Below, piece by piece: positions 35,114-47,800 of a stretch of DNA of 64,000 bases; position 1 is the stretch's first letter; the number at the start of each line of letters is the position of its first letter. The stretch spans positions 33,480,001 to 33,544,000 of the forward strand of contig CM114271.1 of the NCBI GenBank assembly GCA_050084515.1, read 5' to 3'. Origin of the DNA: Blasia pusilla. Lineage: Eukaryota; Marchantiophyta; Marchantiopsida; Blasiales. Position numbers and translations under genes: made by a program. The notes beneath the pieces are model-generated. The model saw only the letters and a program-made list of their open reading frames with translations, was not told the DNA's origin and searched no databases.

Positions 35114-35566
35114 CTACACCATCATCTGAGCAAATAACTCCTCCACCAGTGGAACATTCTCCAGAATGTAAGGTGGAGCACGTGCTTGATGAACCTGAAG
35201 ATGTCGTAACACCCGTAACATCTCCCAAAACAATCGAGACCTAAGGTCGTGTAATCCCTCACCACGACCTGCACGTGTATGACCCTGACATGGCCATCCA
35301 GCAATCACCAAATCCACAAGACCAACCCTCTCAAGGTCCTGCGCCCCCAACAATGCAATGTGCGACGGCAAAGCACGTTGGTACCCACGAATAGCTGATG
35401 GCGGCAACAACTCAGGATATCTCCGCATCAACTGACCAATATGTCGGGATGAGACTCTCTGGGCCATCTCATCTCGCTCCACATACACGTATCTCTGCAC
35501 AGGAATACCGACCTACAACACTTCATCCAAACCAGTGCTAATCGCACCAAAGAGATCTAACACACA
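35114..35566 (-). pseudogene. Element C methyltransferase, N-terminal half only
   Basis: Motif I (VLDLFGAISTG, 35561-35535) is followed after a stop by RYVYVERDEMAQRVSSRH, motif IV DLVIAGWPCQGHTRAGRG (35308-35283) and motif VI PPYILENVP (35178-35151). The sequence then goes directly to the RT linker, with motifs VIII, IX and X absent (about 250 residues in A and D). Catalytic Cys and ENV are intact. Without the target-recognition half, normal DNA methylation is unlikely. Confidence 0.85.
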
Positions 35567-36825
35567 AATGCCCTCCAGCGCAGATACTGCCATACAATGG
35601 GTGTAGTATCCAAAGGGGATAACCCAACTGGACCAGAAGTAGGAGTCCGCCATGGGGTCTCCTCTTCCTCGTGAGGTATAACAGCCTCACACCAAGCCTC
35701 CTGCACTAGGCGATCACCCTCCTGCCGTAGTGCACCGCCTGAACTCCAAAGTGGCACATCCAATGATGAGGATGTCACGACTGCAAAAATAGGGACCTCC
35801 TCTACCTCCTCATGCGCAAGAGAATCCATAGCAGAAACATTACCCTCCAAACAGTCTCCTGGCCAAGTGACTACTCCACTAAAACCAGCCACAGATGCTA
35901 ACACTTTGTTGGGGAAGACCCTCTGGTCGAGCCCCAAAATAAATCTCACAGAACTTGGCTCATACGTCCATCCCGGACTGCCAACCAGGTCTATAAGACA
36001 CTGTCTCGATCCGATAATCCATCTGAAAACCCATCGGGTACAATCTGCTCCTCCAACTAGTACATCATACGACTCGGTGATGTGACTACCGTGAGATACT
36101 CCCAACCGGGAGCTATCATCACATGATCTGGTCTCAACATGCAGAAAACTTCTCCCGTGTCATGAATTGAGACCTATCATTGGCTCCTCCAAGTGATGTT
36201 TGAATCTGGAATGGGCAAGGCTCAAGCTCGACCTCCGAATACCCAAACCAATACATGCCACCTTTCCCAACATCAAGGTTGGGCACCGTGAGTCTAACAA
36301 GACTCTATCTGGTCTATACACCTGTCCTGTAGGACTCACCAATCGGAAGATCCTACTCCGGTTGTCCAACATACATACACCAGGTGTAAGCCTCTCACGA
36401 TCAATTGCTGGCCGGGCTGGTAATGCATCCATCTTCACCGCTGCTGCCTGGCAAGTAGCACTGGTACTCAATGCTACACCTGACATAGAGGGTCGCTCAA
36501 CCGCAACACCCTCATCCACCTCAACACATGTAGCAGTAACACCCCCACGTTCGCACAACGTGGCTGCTAGCTGAAATACAGGAGCTAAGTCAACTCCTAA
36601 AGCCATCAGCTCCGTGGCCGAAAACAATGGAGATCCCAACATTGAAGTTGCCATCCCCAATACTGCACTGGATGCTGTATCTGTGTCTACTACACGCGAT
36701 GTAGGATGTAGATGCCTCAGTCCCCACTGTCGGCTCAATAGGCTGCGTAGGAACCATGGATGGAGTCCTAAGCACCTCAGACAACAAGAATGAATGGGGA
36801 AGCCTAGCCTGCCTCCCAGCCTCAC
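35567..36825 (-). pseudogene. Element C aspartic protease and linker
   Basis: 36825-36160 carries LAATLCERGGVTATC, ALPARPAIDRERLTPGV and RLVSPTGQVYRPDRVLLDS, as in A and D. At the active site, Asp-Ser is followed by Arg instead of Gly (near 36290), which looks like a pair of compensating single-base indels. The second block is SYDVLVGGA near 36060, with a frameshift after it. SPLDTTPIVWQ leads into the methyltransferase. Confidence 0.75.
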
Positions 36826-38446
36826 CCCTCAGTGGGTCCAACTCACAAAGAGCACCAAGTGGCTCTGACGCTCGAGTGGCTCCTCTCATAACTGCAGCTG
36901 ATGCCTCAACCTGTGATGCACTCGCCATATAAGAGAGATCATCCCCTCCATAAGAGGTGGAAGCCCCTGCTCCCGAACCTGATCTATGTTGGATATCAGC
37001 CATATGAGCCAACTTCTGCTCCAATTGCTCAATCGGCAACCATAGCGACGACTGTCGTAGTGGTAGGGGTAGCCACCGTAGGCTCTCCAACCACTGGTCC
37101 ACCTCTACCACCCCTACCACCTCTACCACGTCGGCCTCTCAGAGCTACTCCACCACGGCCGCGGCCTGATCTCAACTCTGGATGAAGATCAAAGCAACGC
37201 TCTCGAGGATGACCTGGTCTCCCGCAATGATCACACTAAGTTGGGGCTGATTGAGGCCCATCCTCCAAAGTTCGTCTCCCATCCTCTTGGGGACAAAACT
37301 TCCTAACATGATCACCTCCACATGTCCAACATAACTGTCCTTGCTACGGGGCAACAAATAAAGGCAATGGTCTCTGCGCAAGTGTCCCTCTAGGACCTGA
37401 CTGAGGTCGAGTGTACCCCCCACAACTCCCACTACTACTACCACCACCACTACTACGAGACTGTGAGGTGGGCTGGTGAACACGAGAAGTAGTAGTTGTA
37501 TCCCTACTAAATGCGGATGTCACCACTCTCTCCTTTACCATGTTAAGCTCAATCTTCTTAGATAGAGCAAACACATGGGTCAATGTGGATGAATCATCAC
37601 TCATAAGAGTAGCATCAGATACCCTACGGCGCAAATCTCTGTCCAAGATCCCATACCAAAACTGGACTGTCTGATCCTCAATCACACCCTGGGTAACTGA
37701 AATCAAACGTCGCATACGAGTGTATGCCTCACGAAGACTCTAACCAGTCTTTCGCTCAAATTCCTCAAGACTCCTCAACTTCTCCGTCTTCACTCCCTGA
37801 TAGTTCTTCTTCAACCTCTTGAAGAACTCTGCAACCGGGTTGAACGATGGTGGGGCACTAGTACCTCCACTAGTACCCCCACTAGAACCTCCACTGGTAC
37901 ACCCACTCCGGCTCGTACTCGTACCACTCAACGTCGGGCTGGCCGGCATAGTAGGAGCACTACTACCAATACCACCATGGGTGATAGACATATAGCCTGG
38001 AGACCAATATTGTCTCCATGCCTCAATCTCAGCAACATGGTCCTTCCTAAACTCATGGTAATCATCCATGGGTGGTCCTTCCAAGTGTTGAAACAACCCT
38101 TCCAAGCCAAGAAGGGTGTAAACAACGTGGCGTTCCGCAACATCTGCATATCACACCACGTATCAAACTCCTGCATGAAGTCCTCCAACTCAATGTTGCC
38201 CATTGCATCCGAGTATCGTCGTGGGCCCTTCATGGCCCCATATCCACCGTCCATGTCCCAAATCAATGGAGCTGCAACACTCGATAACAACGTAGAAGAC
38301 TCGGTGTTTGGAACACCCTCGTCCTCCTCTTCATCAACCGTCGGAAGTGGAAAAGGTAGCCGATACCTAAATCCACTTCGTGTGAAACCACCACTGTCCG
38401 CACCACGGTCCCCAACCAGACCACTCGACAGCTCCGTGATGACCAA
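36826..38446 (-). pseudogene. Element C gag, in several frames
   Basis: The start MVITELSSGLVGDRGADSGG at 38446 shares GGFTRSG with A. Matches to A continue with EFDTWCD, LFQHLEGPPMDD, FNPVAEFFKR and SLREAYTRMRRLISVTQG, spread over 38446-37928, 38105-37740 and 37715-37344. Two zinc knuckles lie at 37150-37335: CWTCGGDHVRKFC (C-x2-C-x3-H-x4-C) and CDHCGRPGHPRERC (C-x2-C-x4-H-x4-C). They are followed by an Arg/Gly-rich RGRGGVALRGRRGRGG tail that probably binds RNA. Confidence 0.8.
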
Positions 38447-38987
38447 CGCCGATGCCGCACCACTACCAAATTACCACCACCAAATAACCAAGTGACGTCG
38501 ATGTCGCTATACTATTCTAGCTCTACTAGCTATGGGTGTAGGCAACCTAATTTGTCATCACCACAAGAAGCCTCCCACGGTCTACTCATCATCCCTCCAG
38601 CCTCACTACCGGTAGCACACAGGAGTAACACTACTCTCGAAATCAGCGTCAACCCTTACAATGGGCTCGCAAGCAAGAAGCACCGATGGAGGGGATCCAA
38701 ACACAGGAAGTCCAACGACAACCCTCCAATCGCAAATGGAAATCAAGATAACATAATCCACCAATCCTGTGTGGTGCCCCCTGAATCCACAAAACCCACC
38801 ACACAATTTTAACGCAATAGCTACTCCGCCGCGGGTCGATGACGTGCTAGTCGAACTCGCAGCACCTGAAAATATCACCTGCATGGAGAGGCTACCCCTT
38901 ACTATGCGCTAGAGGTACATCAACCAAAAACCTGAGATGCATAAAGTGCCTAACACATCTCCAAACAACACCAAATGAGCTACAACA
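38447..38987 (-). other. Element C leader region
   Basis: Between gag and the oppositely oriented LTR. A 92-codon ORF (38884-38606) lies within it and resembles nothing known. No terminal repeat in C orientation is present. Confidence 0.5.
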
Positions 38988-39008
38988 GTGTGTACACTGG
39001 CATAGTTA

Positions 39009-39062
39009 AGAACTCAGCAGTTAAGCGTCCTCCAAGCAAAATAGCCCAAAGATGGGTGACCA
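39009..39062 (+). ncRNA. 5S rRNA-derived sequence with internal Pol III promoter boxes
   Basis: AGAACTCAGCAGTTAAGCGT matches plant 5S rRNA (AGAACTCCGCAGTTAAGCGT) at 19 of 20 bases. After the same 22-base spacing, GATGGGTGACC is identical to the box C region. The sequence between is diverged. It is not a functional 5S gene, as neither end of the 120-nt RNA is present. Cassandra-type retrotransposons carry 5S-derived sequence in their LTRs, the closest known precedent. Confidence 0.8.
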
Positions 39063-39109
39063 GTTATGCAACACTCAAATCCCAAATCCTGCAAAAATTG
39101 TCTCACGCC

Positions 39110-39133
39110 CAAGCAAGCAAGCTTGCTTGCTTG
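39110..39133. repeat. 24-bp perfect palindrome of CAAG/CTTG
   Basis: Three CAAG units are followed by three CTTG units, forming a perfect inverted repeat 48 bases after the 5S-like segment, inside the LTR-like repeat. Confidence 0.85.
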
Positions 39134-39610
39134 CTCCTTGCTCCTTACTGCGCCTCTCACGCCCACTCGTCCCGAGCTACCACGAGTTGCCTCGAAGTTG
39201 CACCGTAGTGGCTTGGTAGAGATGCGGTTTCATACATAGGGTTGGGGGTTACTCAGTTGGGGATGACTTTCCCAGTAGGGCCCGCTCTTAGGTTGGAGGA
39301 TATAAGGTGGAGTGCACTCAACCTAAGAGTCAATTTTTGAGTTGAGCCTGTTGCGTTGGGAGTTAGCCTTGGTAGTGAGTAGAGCTCTTGGCTATGGTGT
39401 TTCCCGCAAGCTTCGACCTAGATTCTCCCATCGTGGAGTGGGTTTGGCTCGATTGTATGTGATTCTATACGTGTTTTATGACAATAGGTCTTTCACGGAT
39501 TTCAGTTTTGGTACACTTGTGTTTGTGGATACTCTCGTCTATGTTATGTATGTTTGTGAGTATGGTATGTCAGCGATGTATGTTGTATGACGATGTGGAT
39601 TCGCACAACA

Positions 39611-40545
39611 CGCTAGAAGCTGTAGAATATTTTAGTTCATATAAATTTGCTTTGATGTGGCCATTAGGACTTCACGAACATCAAAATTTTAGTTCTAATA
39701 ACTAACCACACAATATTCCTCCTTAGGAAGATCAAGGCCAAATGAGACCTCAAGTTCTAATTAGGCTCCCTCAGGTTAGCCCATAGGACCCTTGATACCA
39801 CAATTGGATAACACGCTTTAGATAGAATTAGAGCTTAAGCTCCATTTTTGCAGAACTTAAGCGTATAACCTTCAACCTGCATTCGAATGTTGCCAAGATG
39901 AAGGCAACCTCTTTCTTCACTTTCCCAATATGTATGGACCATGCAAGGTAGGTTGCGATGACCTCATTTAATTCCATGCTTCAATTATCATACGTTGACA
40001 TATTCATCCCACAAAATTTTATTGGCGTGTCCCATGTTTGCGAGGACTTCATGATGTCGGATTTTCCAAGAGACGAACGCCCAATTGGAAGTGAGAATGT
40101 TTTTCTTATGAATCATAAAACAAACTCTTTTTTGGTTTGTTTATAGAAGATTTAGTACATTTGAGACAATATTTAAAATTAATTTAATAAATCTCAGGCC
40201 ATCGAACCCTTGAGATGTCAAGAAGAATTATCACGGGAAAATAAACTAATCTATTCTTAAACATTTTACCTTCCTACTCTGATCTTCGGTAGAAAAAAGA
40301 GACTCAATTTCTTGCAAAAGAAGATGAGTGGAACGAAGGAGTGGACTTGTTGTTGTGGGGAGGATTTGATTCAAATTTAATGAACTTGATTCCTAATTTT
40401 ACTTTGAAGCTCAAATTCAAGGAAATTAGAATCATTACGACAGTCAGAAGCCCATAAATGTTTCAATTCACCATATCTATCGAAATTGGTGTTAAATTAT
40501 TTAGGTGTTAGAGATATTGATATGAGCTTGAGGGGGAGTATTGGA
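39611..40545 (+). pseudogene. Probable end of the copia element: RNase H remnant and polypurine tract
   Basis: TLEAVEYFSS after 39610 fits the copia (S)T-x-EAEY motif that should follow the SYYFTLG block cut at 31772, so copia probably resumes here. The next 800 bp are too decayed to read. GAGCTTGAGGGGGAGTATT near 40525-40543 looks like a copia polypurine tract and LTR start, in the same orientation. The LTR after it is not delimited. Confidence 0.45.
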
Positions 40546-43500
40546 CAATTATGCTTGTTTAACAATTTTCCGCAGGGGAGATCTGGTTTACAGAGAAACC
40601 ATCATAAGGATGAGTGGGTATTCCTTGTTCGATAGTGCAACTACTCAATGTATGAGGTGTATTCGCAATAGATATTGCTACAAAAGATTAATTGGGCGAC
40701 AAAAACTCTATAAGGGCCAATATATGTAGTGGACCAATGCCGATGATGGTAATATCCATTGGGATATCTTTGGGTGCTAGACCTTCTATAATAGTGCAAT
40801 GATGTATGCATGGTACATTAGGTGTATCTTAAACCTTAGAGGGGTTTAAGTTTTAAACCAAGGAGACCCATTAAACCTTAGAGGGGAACTCGGTTTTATC
40901 TAATGGTAACATAGTCACTTGGGAGTGCAAAGAGGTTCTATTTTTTTTGGTTCCTTTGGCGTGAGGTGTGTATGCGCCCATGCGTCCACCAAATGAAGTG
41001 CAAATGCCAATCATAGTACCTTCAAAAATATCAAATGACAACTCAAGCTAATTGTGGGTTGTGCTTGATAACGAGCATACGGTGGAAAGACTTCAAACCT
41101 ATGAGCGCATAAAAAAGTTAAAAAGGAGGGAATATGTCATGATAAAAAGAGCCTCAAACCTACGAAGAGTATTGTGCTGAGGTATGTGTAACACACATGT
41201 GAGAGTTAATGATAAAGTTAGTGTTTGAGGAAGCATACTAATGGAGGTTGTTATGTAAACTCATGAGAGGAAAAAAAGAACGAGCGTCATATTAATTCAA
41301 GGTAGGTTAGGGATTGAGTTGATAAAATTTCCATTGGATTGCGATAAAAAAGTGTAGCGTTCATGCAATGTGTTATGTTTGTCACTCTTCATCGCGACAC
41401 ATACTCTCCACTTTTTGCAAAGCATGTCTACTTCTAGGGACTTGTGTCATGACATACTTCCAACCATGAAGGGAGAAGTGTTCCATGTTGAAATATTTCT
41501 CCACTTGCAAGGGAAAGACAAAGGGTCCATCTCTCTCTCTCTCCCTTTTGTTGGAATCACATGTCCATCCTAAACACATCACAATCATCCACAAGAACGA
41601 AAGTTGTGGGGCCCCAAAGGAGGTCAAACACGAGAGGCCATAAGCAAATCAAAAAGTATTTTCCCATAATAATATCCACGAAGGGGAAAGATTTTAAAAC
41701 AAACAAATCACGAGAACGAATGAGAGCTAATGCTACCAAATAAAAACTATTAATGAAATTAAGACTTAGATGAAGGGGAGGATTAAAAAAAAATTGTGAT
41801 AAGAAATCGGAACTAATGCTACCAAATAAAGTAAAGCCAACAACATCCATGGCGAAAAACAAAAAAAGTTCTCTTCGAATATGTTCGAATAACTAGCAAC
41901 CAATGCCATTCCACCTTACAATTGTCAACCCCTTCTTTATTTAGTTCCATTTCCTTTGTTCTCGCCACATGCACCTCACGAGTCGTACTAATTCAGATGT
42001 TATAAATGAATCAATATATGGTTACTTCCCAACCTCTCTAGAACGACTCCAACAACTTGGTCAAATTGTTCCTGCATCAATACTAAAATAATAATAATAG
42101 AAAAATGAAAAGTAAGGAACAGGTGGCGAAAGCGAAGAACGGACTGTCCCTTGACGGGAAGGCTTGTTTCCAACTGCTCGATGAGCCTGCGGGCGAAGCA
42201 GCATCCACATCCACCTAACTACCTTCGCTTTTCAGGAGGTGGTGTTCCGCATGGGAACGATGGAGTTGGACAATTTGCAAGACCGGGAAGGAGAGTGCCT
42301 GTTGTACTAGTTCTGAAAGTAGACGTTGATTTGATGCTGAGACTTCCACGACTGAAGAAGAGCTAGTGCTTCGAATGAGCGTTTCGGGGAACGGTGGAGT
42401 TTATTTAATAACAATTTCTTGTTCCGCCGGATTTTTTTTAGGTGGCGGTTTGATCGGCGGATGGAGGCTGCTGAATTTGTGCAGGTTTGAACGGGGAGTT
42501 TTAATTTTACTTCCCAATCGATAGCTGTTTCTTCGATCTTGCTGGATGCGGAGCGCATTCGGATTTAATTGAGCCTTGGTGTCGAATGCGGGAGGCTACT
42601 TGCGATCGGTGGCGGTTCCATAGTTTTGAATTTTGTGTGGAAAGTTTTGTTTCTTGCCCTGTCGAGAGCCGGTGTTGTCTCAAATGCGGAAACTGGTTGA
42701 ATTGGTGTACACGAGAAAGCGAAACCGCTGTTGGACGAACTGCATAAGTGTTATCGAATCAGTAAAGTTCGGCAATTCTGTGTCAGTGAGAACGAAGCTG
42801 GTGCTGCATGAGTTTCGAAATTCAATGTGGCTCCGATGAGTGGAAGCACATCTATTCGTGTATGAATTCCATTACTTTAGTTAGGCTTGTGTCAGAAGAG
42901 TGGCTTTTTTCCCCTACTTGGTCTGCTTCTAAGATCTCGCTGAATGCTGGCTCTGGTTTGATATTGAGTGAGGACCTCGGTTGATGGTAAGATTTGCAGG
43001 ACTTCTTTTAAAATTCCCAAGTTAGTGAAGGCGAGAGAAATGGAGCTGGGCTGTCATTCGAAGTTGGCATTTCTGAATCTGGTGGAATCAGTTTCACAAG
43101 GAACGTGGTTAACCTCGTCTCCGCCGCTCGCTTGAACCGAGAGGCTGTCCTTGGATGTGAGTGCGGTCTTCGTCTCCGTCTCCGTCTTTGTATTTGTACT
43201 TCTTGCTAAACCCCTCGAAAGGAAATGCTTTGCTTCAGCGATGTGAATTTTGGAGTAGAAAACTCGGGATCTTAAAATATTTTTGATCGGAAACGTATTG
43301 TAATACATTTTCAAGTGAGAACTGCTTCTCTTCTGTGTTCTTCATCTATCTTCTGCTGATTCAAGTATGGTGAAAGAGTATATCCCCTGGTTAAGTTATA
43401 TGGACTCTGTACTCCTGACTGCAGATCGCTCTTCGGATTCTCTGTGGATTATTAGTAAACGATAGCTCTTGACGGAAGAACTGTTTTTGGCGAGTTCGGT

Positions 43501-44804
43501 TGTAAGTTTGATGCGCAGCACTTGACCCGTACGTCACATTTAATGACTATGCTGAATAAACTCCCTGGATAGCTGGAAGGATTAGGATATCATAGGTGAT
43601 CAGCAGAGTGCCACTCTCAAATTTTGGGGTGGGGCTTTCAATGTGGAAGCTCAATCCAAACTGGACCTGAGCTGCATTTTCTCGTGTGCGATACTATAGC
43701 AGTGTCATCCTCCAGCGCGTTCCCTTCTACGATGTGCCACCACGATGTGGCCATTGAAGCTTTAACGTGATAGACTTGGCCAGTGTTAAGCTCAATTGGG
43801 CTCTCGCATAGAGGATTTCTCTAATGGGTGGCGGGAGGTGGAGCTACTTTGCTTGCTCCAGCTCGGCGCGGATCATCCCTCGTAAATTTTCAAACTATTG
43901 CCAGAGTTCAATTCTGAGGCACGTGCACTTTGCCAGACAAGATTGTTCATTAGCTGGAAGTCAAAATGGTAAATTCTGTTTCCTAACCGCAGACTACATG
44001 ATTCGGAAAACTGGCGCACGTTGCTTGGATCCACTGTGAGGGCCCGAAAGATTGAAGTCTGCAAGACAGAAGCTGTCTCCTCTCAGAGTCCTCTGTAGCG
44101 GTTCTTCGAGCTTAATAATGACAACGTGATTATCTACCGATCTATTCAGTTTCGTATAACCAGCTGAAAAGAGCTTTTCATCTGCGAAGGAGTCCAACGC
44201 GGAGTCGCTTACCAGGATTATGGAGTTCTTAGAGGATGACGTGGATGACCTATTCTCAGGTAGTCAGTTAACTCATCCAAAGAAAGTCTTAATTGCTTCA
44301 TTTGGACTTGTGGCTGACTAAAGGTGAGGTGAAGCTAACGTCTAGAAATTATTTCTGACGGAAGGGAATTTCGATCCATGATTACCTACTGCATCGGGTG
44401 AATGGAAGTTCTTCCAAGAACCACAGATCTCATATACGGGCTGTTCGCTACCAGCGATTGAGGAATGAGGAACGATGGTAGAAAGTAGAGAGTATTGCTT
44501 CACTGCCGAAGTTGGTTTGTGGTCTTCTTGAATCAGCAAATATGTGACTATGAGAAATCAGAAAATAGAATAAAGGAATGAATAACTGACCATTCAGAAG
44601 ATTCTGGAATCTGAAAGAGAAGGAAGAACGACTCTATATTACAGTTATTGGAGTGAGCTTCAGTTCATGGACCTGGATGAGCAATGCAAGTTTCTGGGAT
44701 GGGCGTAGACATATTCTCCCTAAGAAGCAATGTGCCGTACACTAACAGTCTTAGATTATGATGGAGTGAATGAATGAAGAGAGGGTTATAAGCGATTAAC
44801 GGAC
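40546..44804. other. Interval between copia remnant and PF20, no gene recognised
   Basis: The first part is probably copia LTR and older debris. From about 42.1 kb the sequence is less AT-rich and may be the PF20 promoter and 5' UTR. GTCTCC repeats occur near 43163-43180. ORFs are short and have no known domain. Confidence 0.45.
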
Positions 44805-47800
44805 ATGTCTCTGATCCCAGACTCTGCAACCTTGGATAATGAATTGGGAGGTGACTACACCTATGAGGAAGTCGAGATGGATAGTGAAACTGAAGCAGAA
44901 GATGAGACACATTCCGAAGACCTTGATTCCACCATGCGTTCAATACAAAAGCTGACATTCCTGATTGGTAATGACTTCTTTCCTCAAAGTTTTTCAGTCC
45001 ATCATTTGGCACCTTGTCACATTTGTGTTAGACTTACAGCCACTTATACTTTCGAATCTTGTAGCATCAAATATCTCATTTCAACCAGGGCGAGTTATGT
45101 GGGATTTCATTTACACGAGGTACTTGGGTAGTAACAGAAAGGTTGATACTTGCACACGAACAAACATACATCCTTCCAAATAAAACTAACCAACCACCTG
45201 CGAGTGATGGGCTGCGCAGGCAAGAACAAGGGATTAGCAGCTGGTGTTACTACAAAAGTGAAAACCTATGGGGAGGTCATGGATGACTTCGTGCGTAATT
45301 TCTTGGTGGCAAATGGTTGCGTTAAGACTGTTGAGTGCTTCGAGGTCAGTTTGTTTTCACGCCCATCTCCATCCTTGCATCGGTAAAGTTATCCCAATTT
45401 GTCGTAGCTGATGTGTTCAACGAAGGTTCTGAGAACAGCGTTTGAACACGTGTGTTGATGACTACGTAGGTCGGTCATGCGGGTTTTATCTTATAGGAAT
45501 TATGGTGCGGAAGATATAAAAGGTCATGACTATAGAGTGGAGGGCTATCACTATATATAGATCAGGATCTGAGAACTTTCAAGAACCATTTGTTCATCTC
45601 CACAATTTGAAGCCGGGAAAACAGAATCTCAGTATAATACGATGACAGTTATAGCTAGATGAATTCCACGTTGATCTTCTTAGTCACTGCCCCACTTCAT
45701 GTTGCGCTTGAAGTTGTAATAGATTCACAAGAAAGGGGATACTTATTACTTTCTTTCATTAGTCTTGAGCCGTGCAGCAGATCAAAACTCTAGAGGCTAC
45801 TGTTATCTATAAAGTTTATGATGAATGGAGCAGAGCCGGGACATTGAATACTACCAGCTAAAAAATTATTTAAATACCAATCCTCTGGCCGATAACTCAA
45901 ACCAGATAGCTGTTAGATTCAAGATCATTTGCCTCATGTAGCGTTTTCTTCTTTTCTTTGTTTGATTAGTTCGAAGGAGATGTCAAAAGCTGCTGCATCG
46001 ATCAGATTAGTCTGTTGGACCAGGACGACCATGTTCCATGAACCGAGCTGTATCCGGTCACAGGTTGTGTGTCAAAGTATGATTCAATGTGAAGAATTTT
46101 TCACTACAAAGTATTACCTCGACATCTCTGGATGTCAACCGTGGAACTCCCCACCTCGTGCCTTTCAGAGGTGTTGCATGTGCAGGGGAAAAAACTTCAG
46201 AGGCGCTCGAGATTCCAGATTTCTCTCTTTGCTGTTCAAACTTCTAGGCTCATCCTCTGAGCCCCCTCTCACTTAGCTTCCGAAACTTTCTTCTCAACCA
46301 AGAAGAAGACTCAGAACTTGAGTCAGAGGGCTGAGGCAGAATCAAGGACGATTGTCGGTTAGACGTGTCGAAGTTAAAATCCTTTTTTGCATTAGTCTGA
46401 CCTGGTCACCTAAACTCGGGACTGAGACGGAATTCCCATTTTGAAGAAAGGTATCGGTTTGATGTGTCCAACAAAATTCGTCTTTCTATTAGGATAAACT
46501 AGTCCCCCCGACCATTGTGCATGGTCTTCCTTAACTTGAACACGAGAACCTCAAATTTATGTCTGGAAGGCTATCTTTCTTTCGCAGGGAGGTCTCAAAT
46601 TTGACAGCACTACTAATGTGTCTGAAAGTGTACTTACGCCGATTGGGTGGGGAATCTTTGCAGACAGAGTGGTACGACCTGAAAGAAAAGGGACGTCTCT
46701 TGGACTGCCATCTTGAGAAACCACCTGATGAGTATATCCGCTCGCTGCAAATTCAAGATACTCTTGTTAAAGTTCAAGACCAGCTGAAGCAAGCCAATCT
46801 TCTTGCCCAGTACCTTTCACCACTTCCTGCGTTATTTGGACTTTCTTGAGAACTGTGTGGTTGGCTGACTTCTTTGTACAAAGTAACGGCTCAATTATGA
46901 AACCAACCTTTCATACATGCTTTCTCGTAAACTTAGAACCTTTTCAGGCGACTTGTGAGAACTGTAGGGACGTAAGTCGAAACATGTAGTAATCTGGGAC
47001 AGCTCAATCGAACGTAGAATAAGTCAATTCCCCCTAATGGACGTTGGTTCAGATTGCAGTTGTAGACAAGAGATGACAGACAAGTTTCGAAAGGAGAGAA
47101 ACGTCCACCGTATGCATCATTGCCGCATAGCTCAAGAAAAGAACAAATTAATCAATGATATAAAGGTTGGATTCCGAACATTTCAACCTAAATCCTGTCT
47201 GTTGCATATCAATTATCAAGAGGTTTTGTTTTGTCGAATAAATGTAGGCGAAATCTATTACTGGGGTTCTAGCATGTATCTCGTTGAGCTTGCCTAGGTT
47301 GCTTGACTGTCTCACTTCCGGAGATGCCGTACATGTATCGACACGTGGAGTTTTTCAAAGTGGTCTAGGAGCAGCAATGTGTGGCATTGTAACAATTTTG
47401 AATCGATGGATATCATGTTCCTCGACAACAACTGCTTAATGGGGTTCCAATTAGGAAGTAACTGGGCAACAAACGTCTGAGTGACTCTCTGTGTACTAAC
47501 ACCAGAGAACCTGAGAGTTTTGTGGCGCGGTTGCTTCCAAATTGGAAACCAACCGAAGTGAAGGAAGAAGAAGGATGATGAAAATTACGGCAAGATTCAC
47601 AGCTTCAAACGAGCAATTCACACGTCAACATAGTACTTCTTGTCCTTCTTGGGTGGGTTGGTGGGTGCAGCTTCTACGCAAACATTTTTCCAGGTACGAA
47701 CCAATTATTCGGTCGCTGAAGAGGAAATATGAACTGGCAGTTCGCGCGAAGGCAATGATGACCCTTGAACGCGATAAACTCAAAGACTTGGTGAGATTCT

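Larger units (their letters stand above)
31773..38987 (-). mobile_element. Element C: Ty3/gypsy with truncated methyltransferase, best-preserved RT and integrase
   Basis: Minus strand. From the 5' side (right): leader, gag, protease, methyltransferase motifs I-VI, RT, RNase H, integrase, decayed PHD finger, polypurine tract, and 42 bp of an X block. It belongs to a different lineage from A and B, with its own X sequence. It has no terminal repeat in its own orientation on the right, where an oppositely oriented LTR begins. It lies inside the copia RNase H region. Confidence 0.85.
38988..39610 (+). repeat. LTR-like repeat, plus orientation, with 5S-derived segment (Cassandra-like feature)
   Basis: Bounded by TGTGTACAC at 38988 and GCACAACA at 39603-39610. 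A TATAAGG box lies at 39301. The last 100 bp (TGGTACACTTGTGTTTGTGG..., GATGTATGTTGTATGACGATG, TTCGCACAACA) match the C-type X block and, in general form, the X ends of A, B and D. It is therefore a Y-X unit of the C lineage in the opposite orientation to C itself. A solo LTR or an inversion of the C interior could explain it. Confidence 0.6.
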
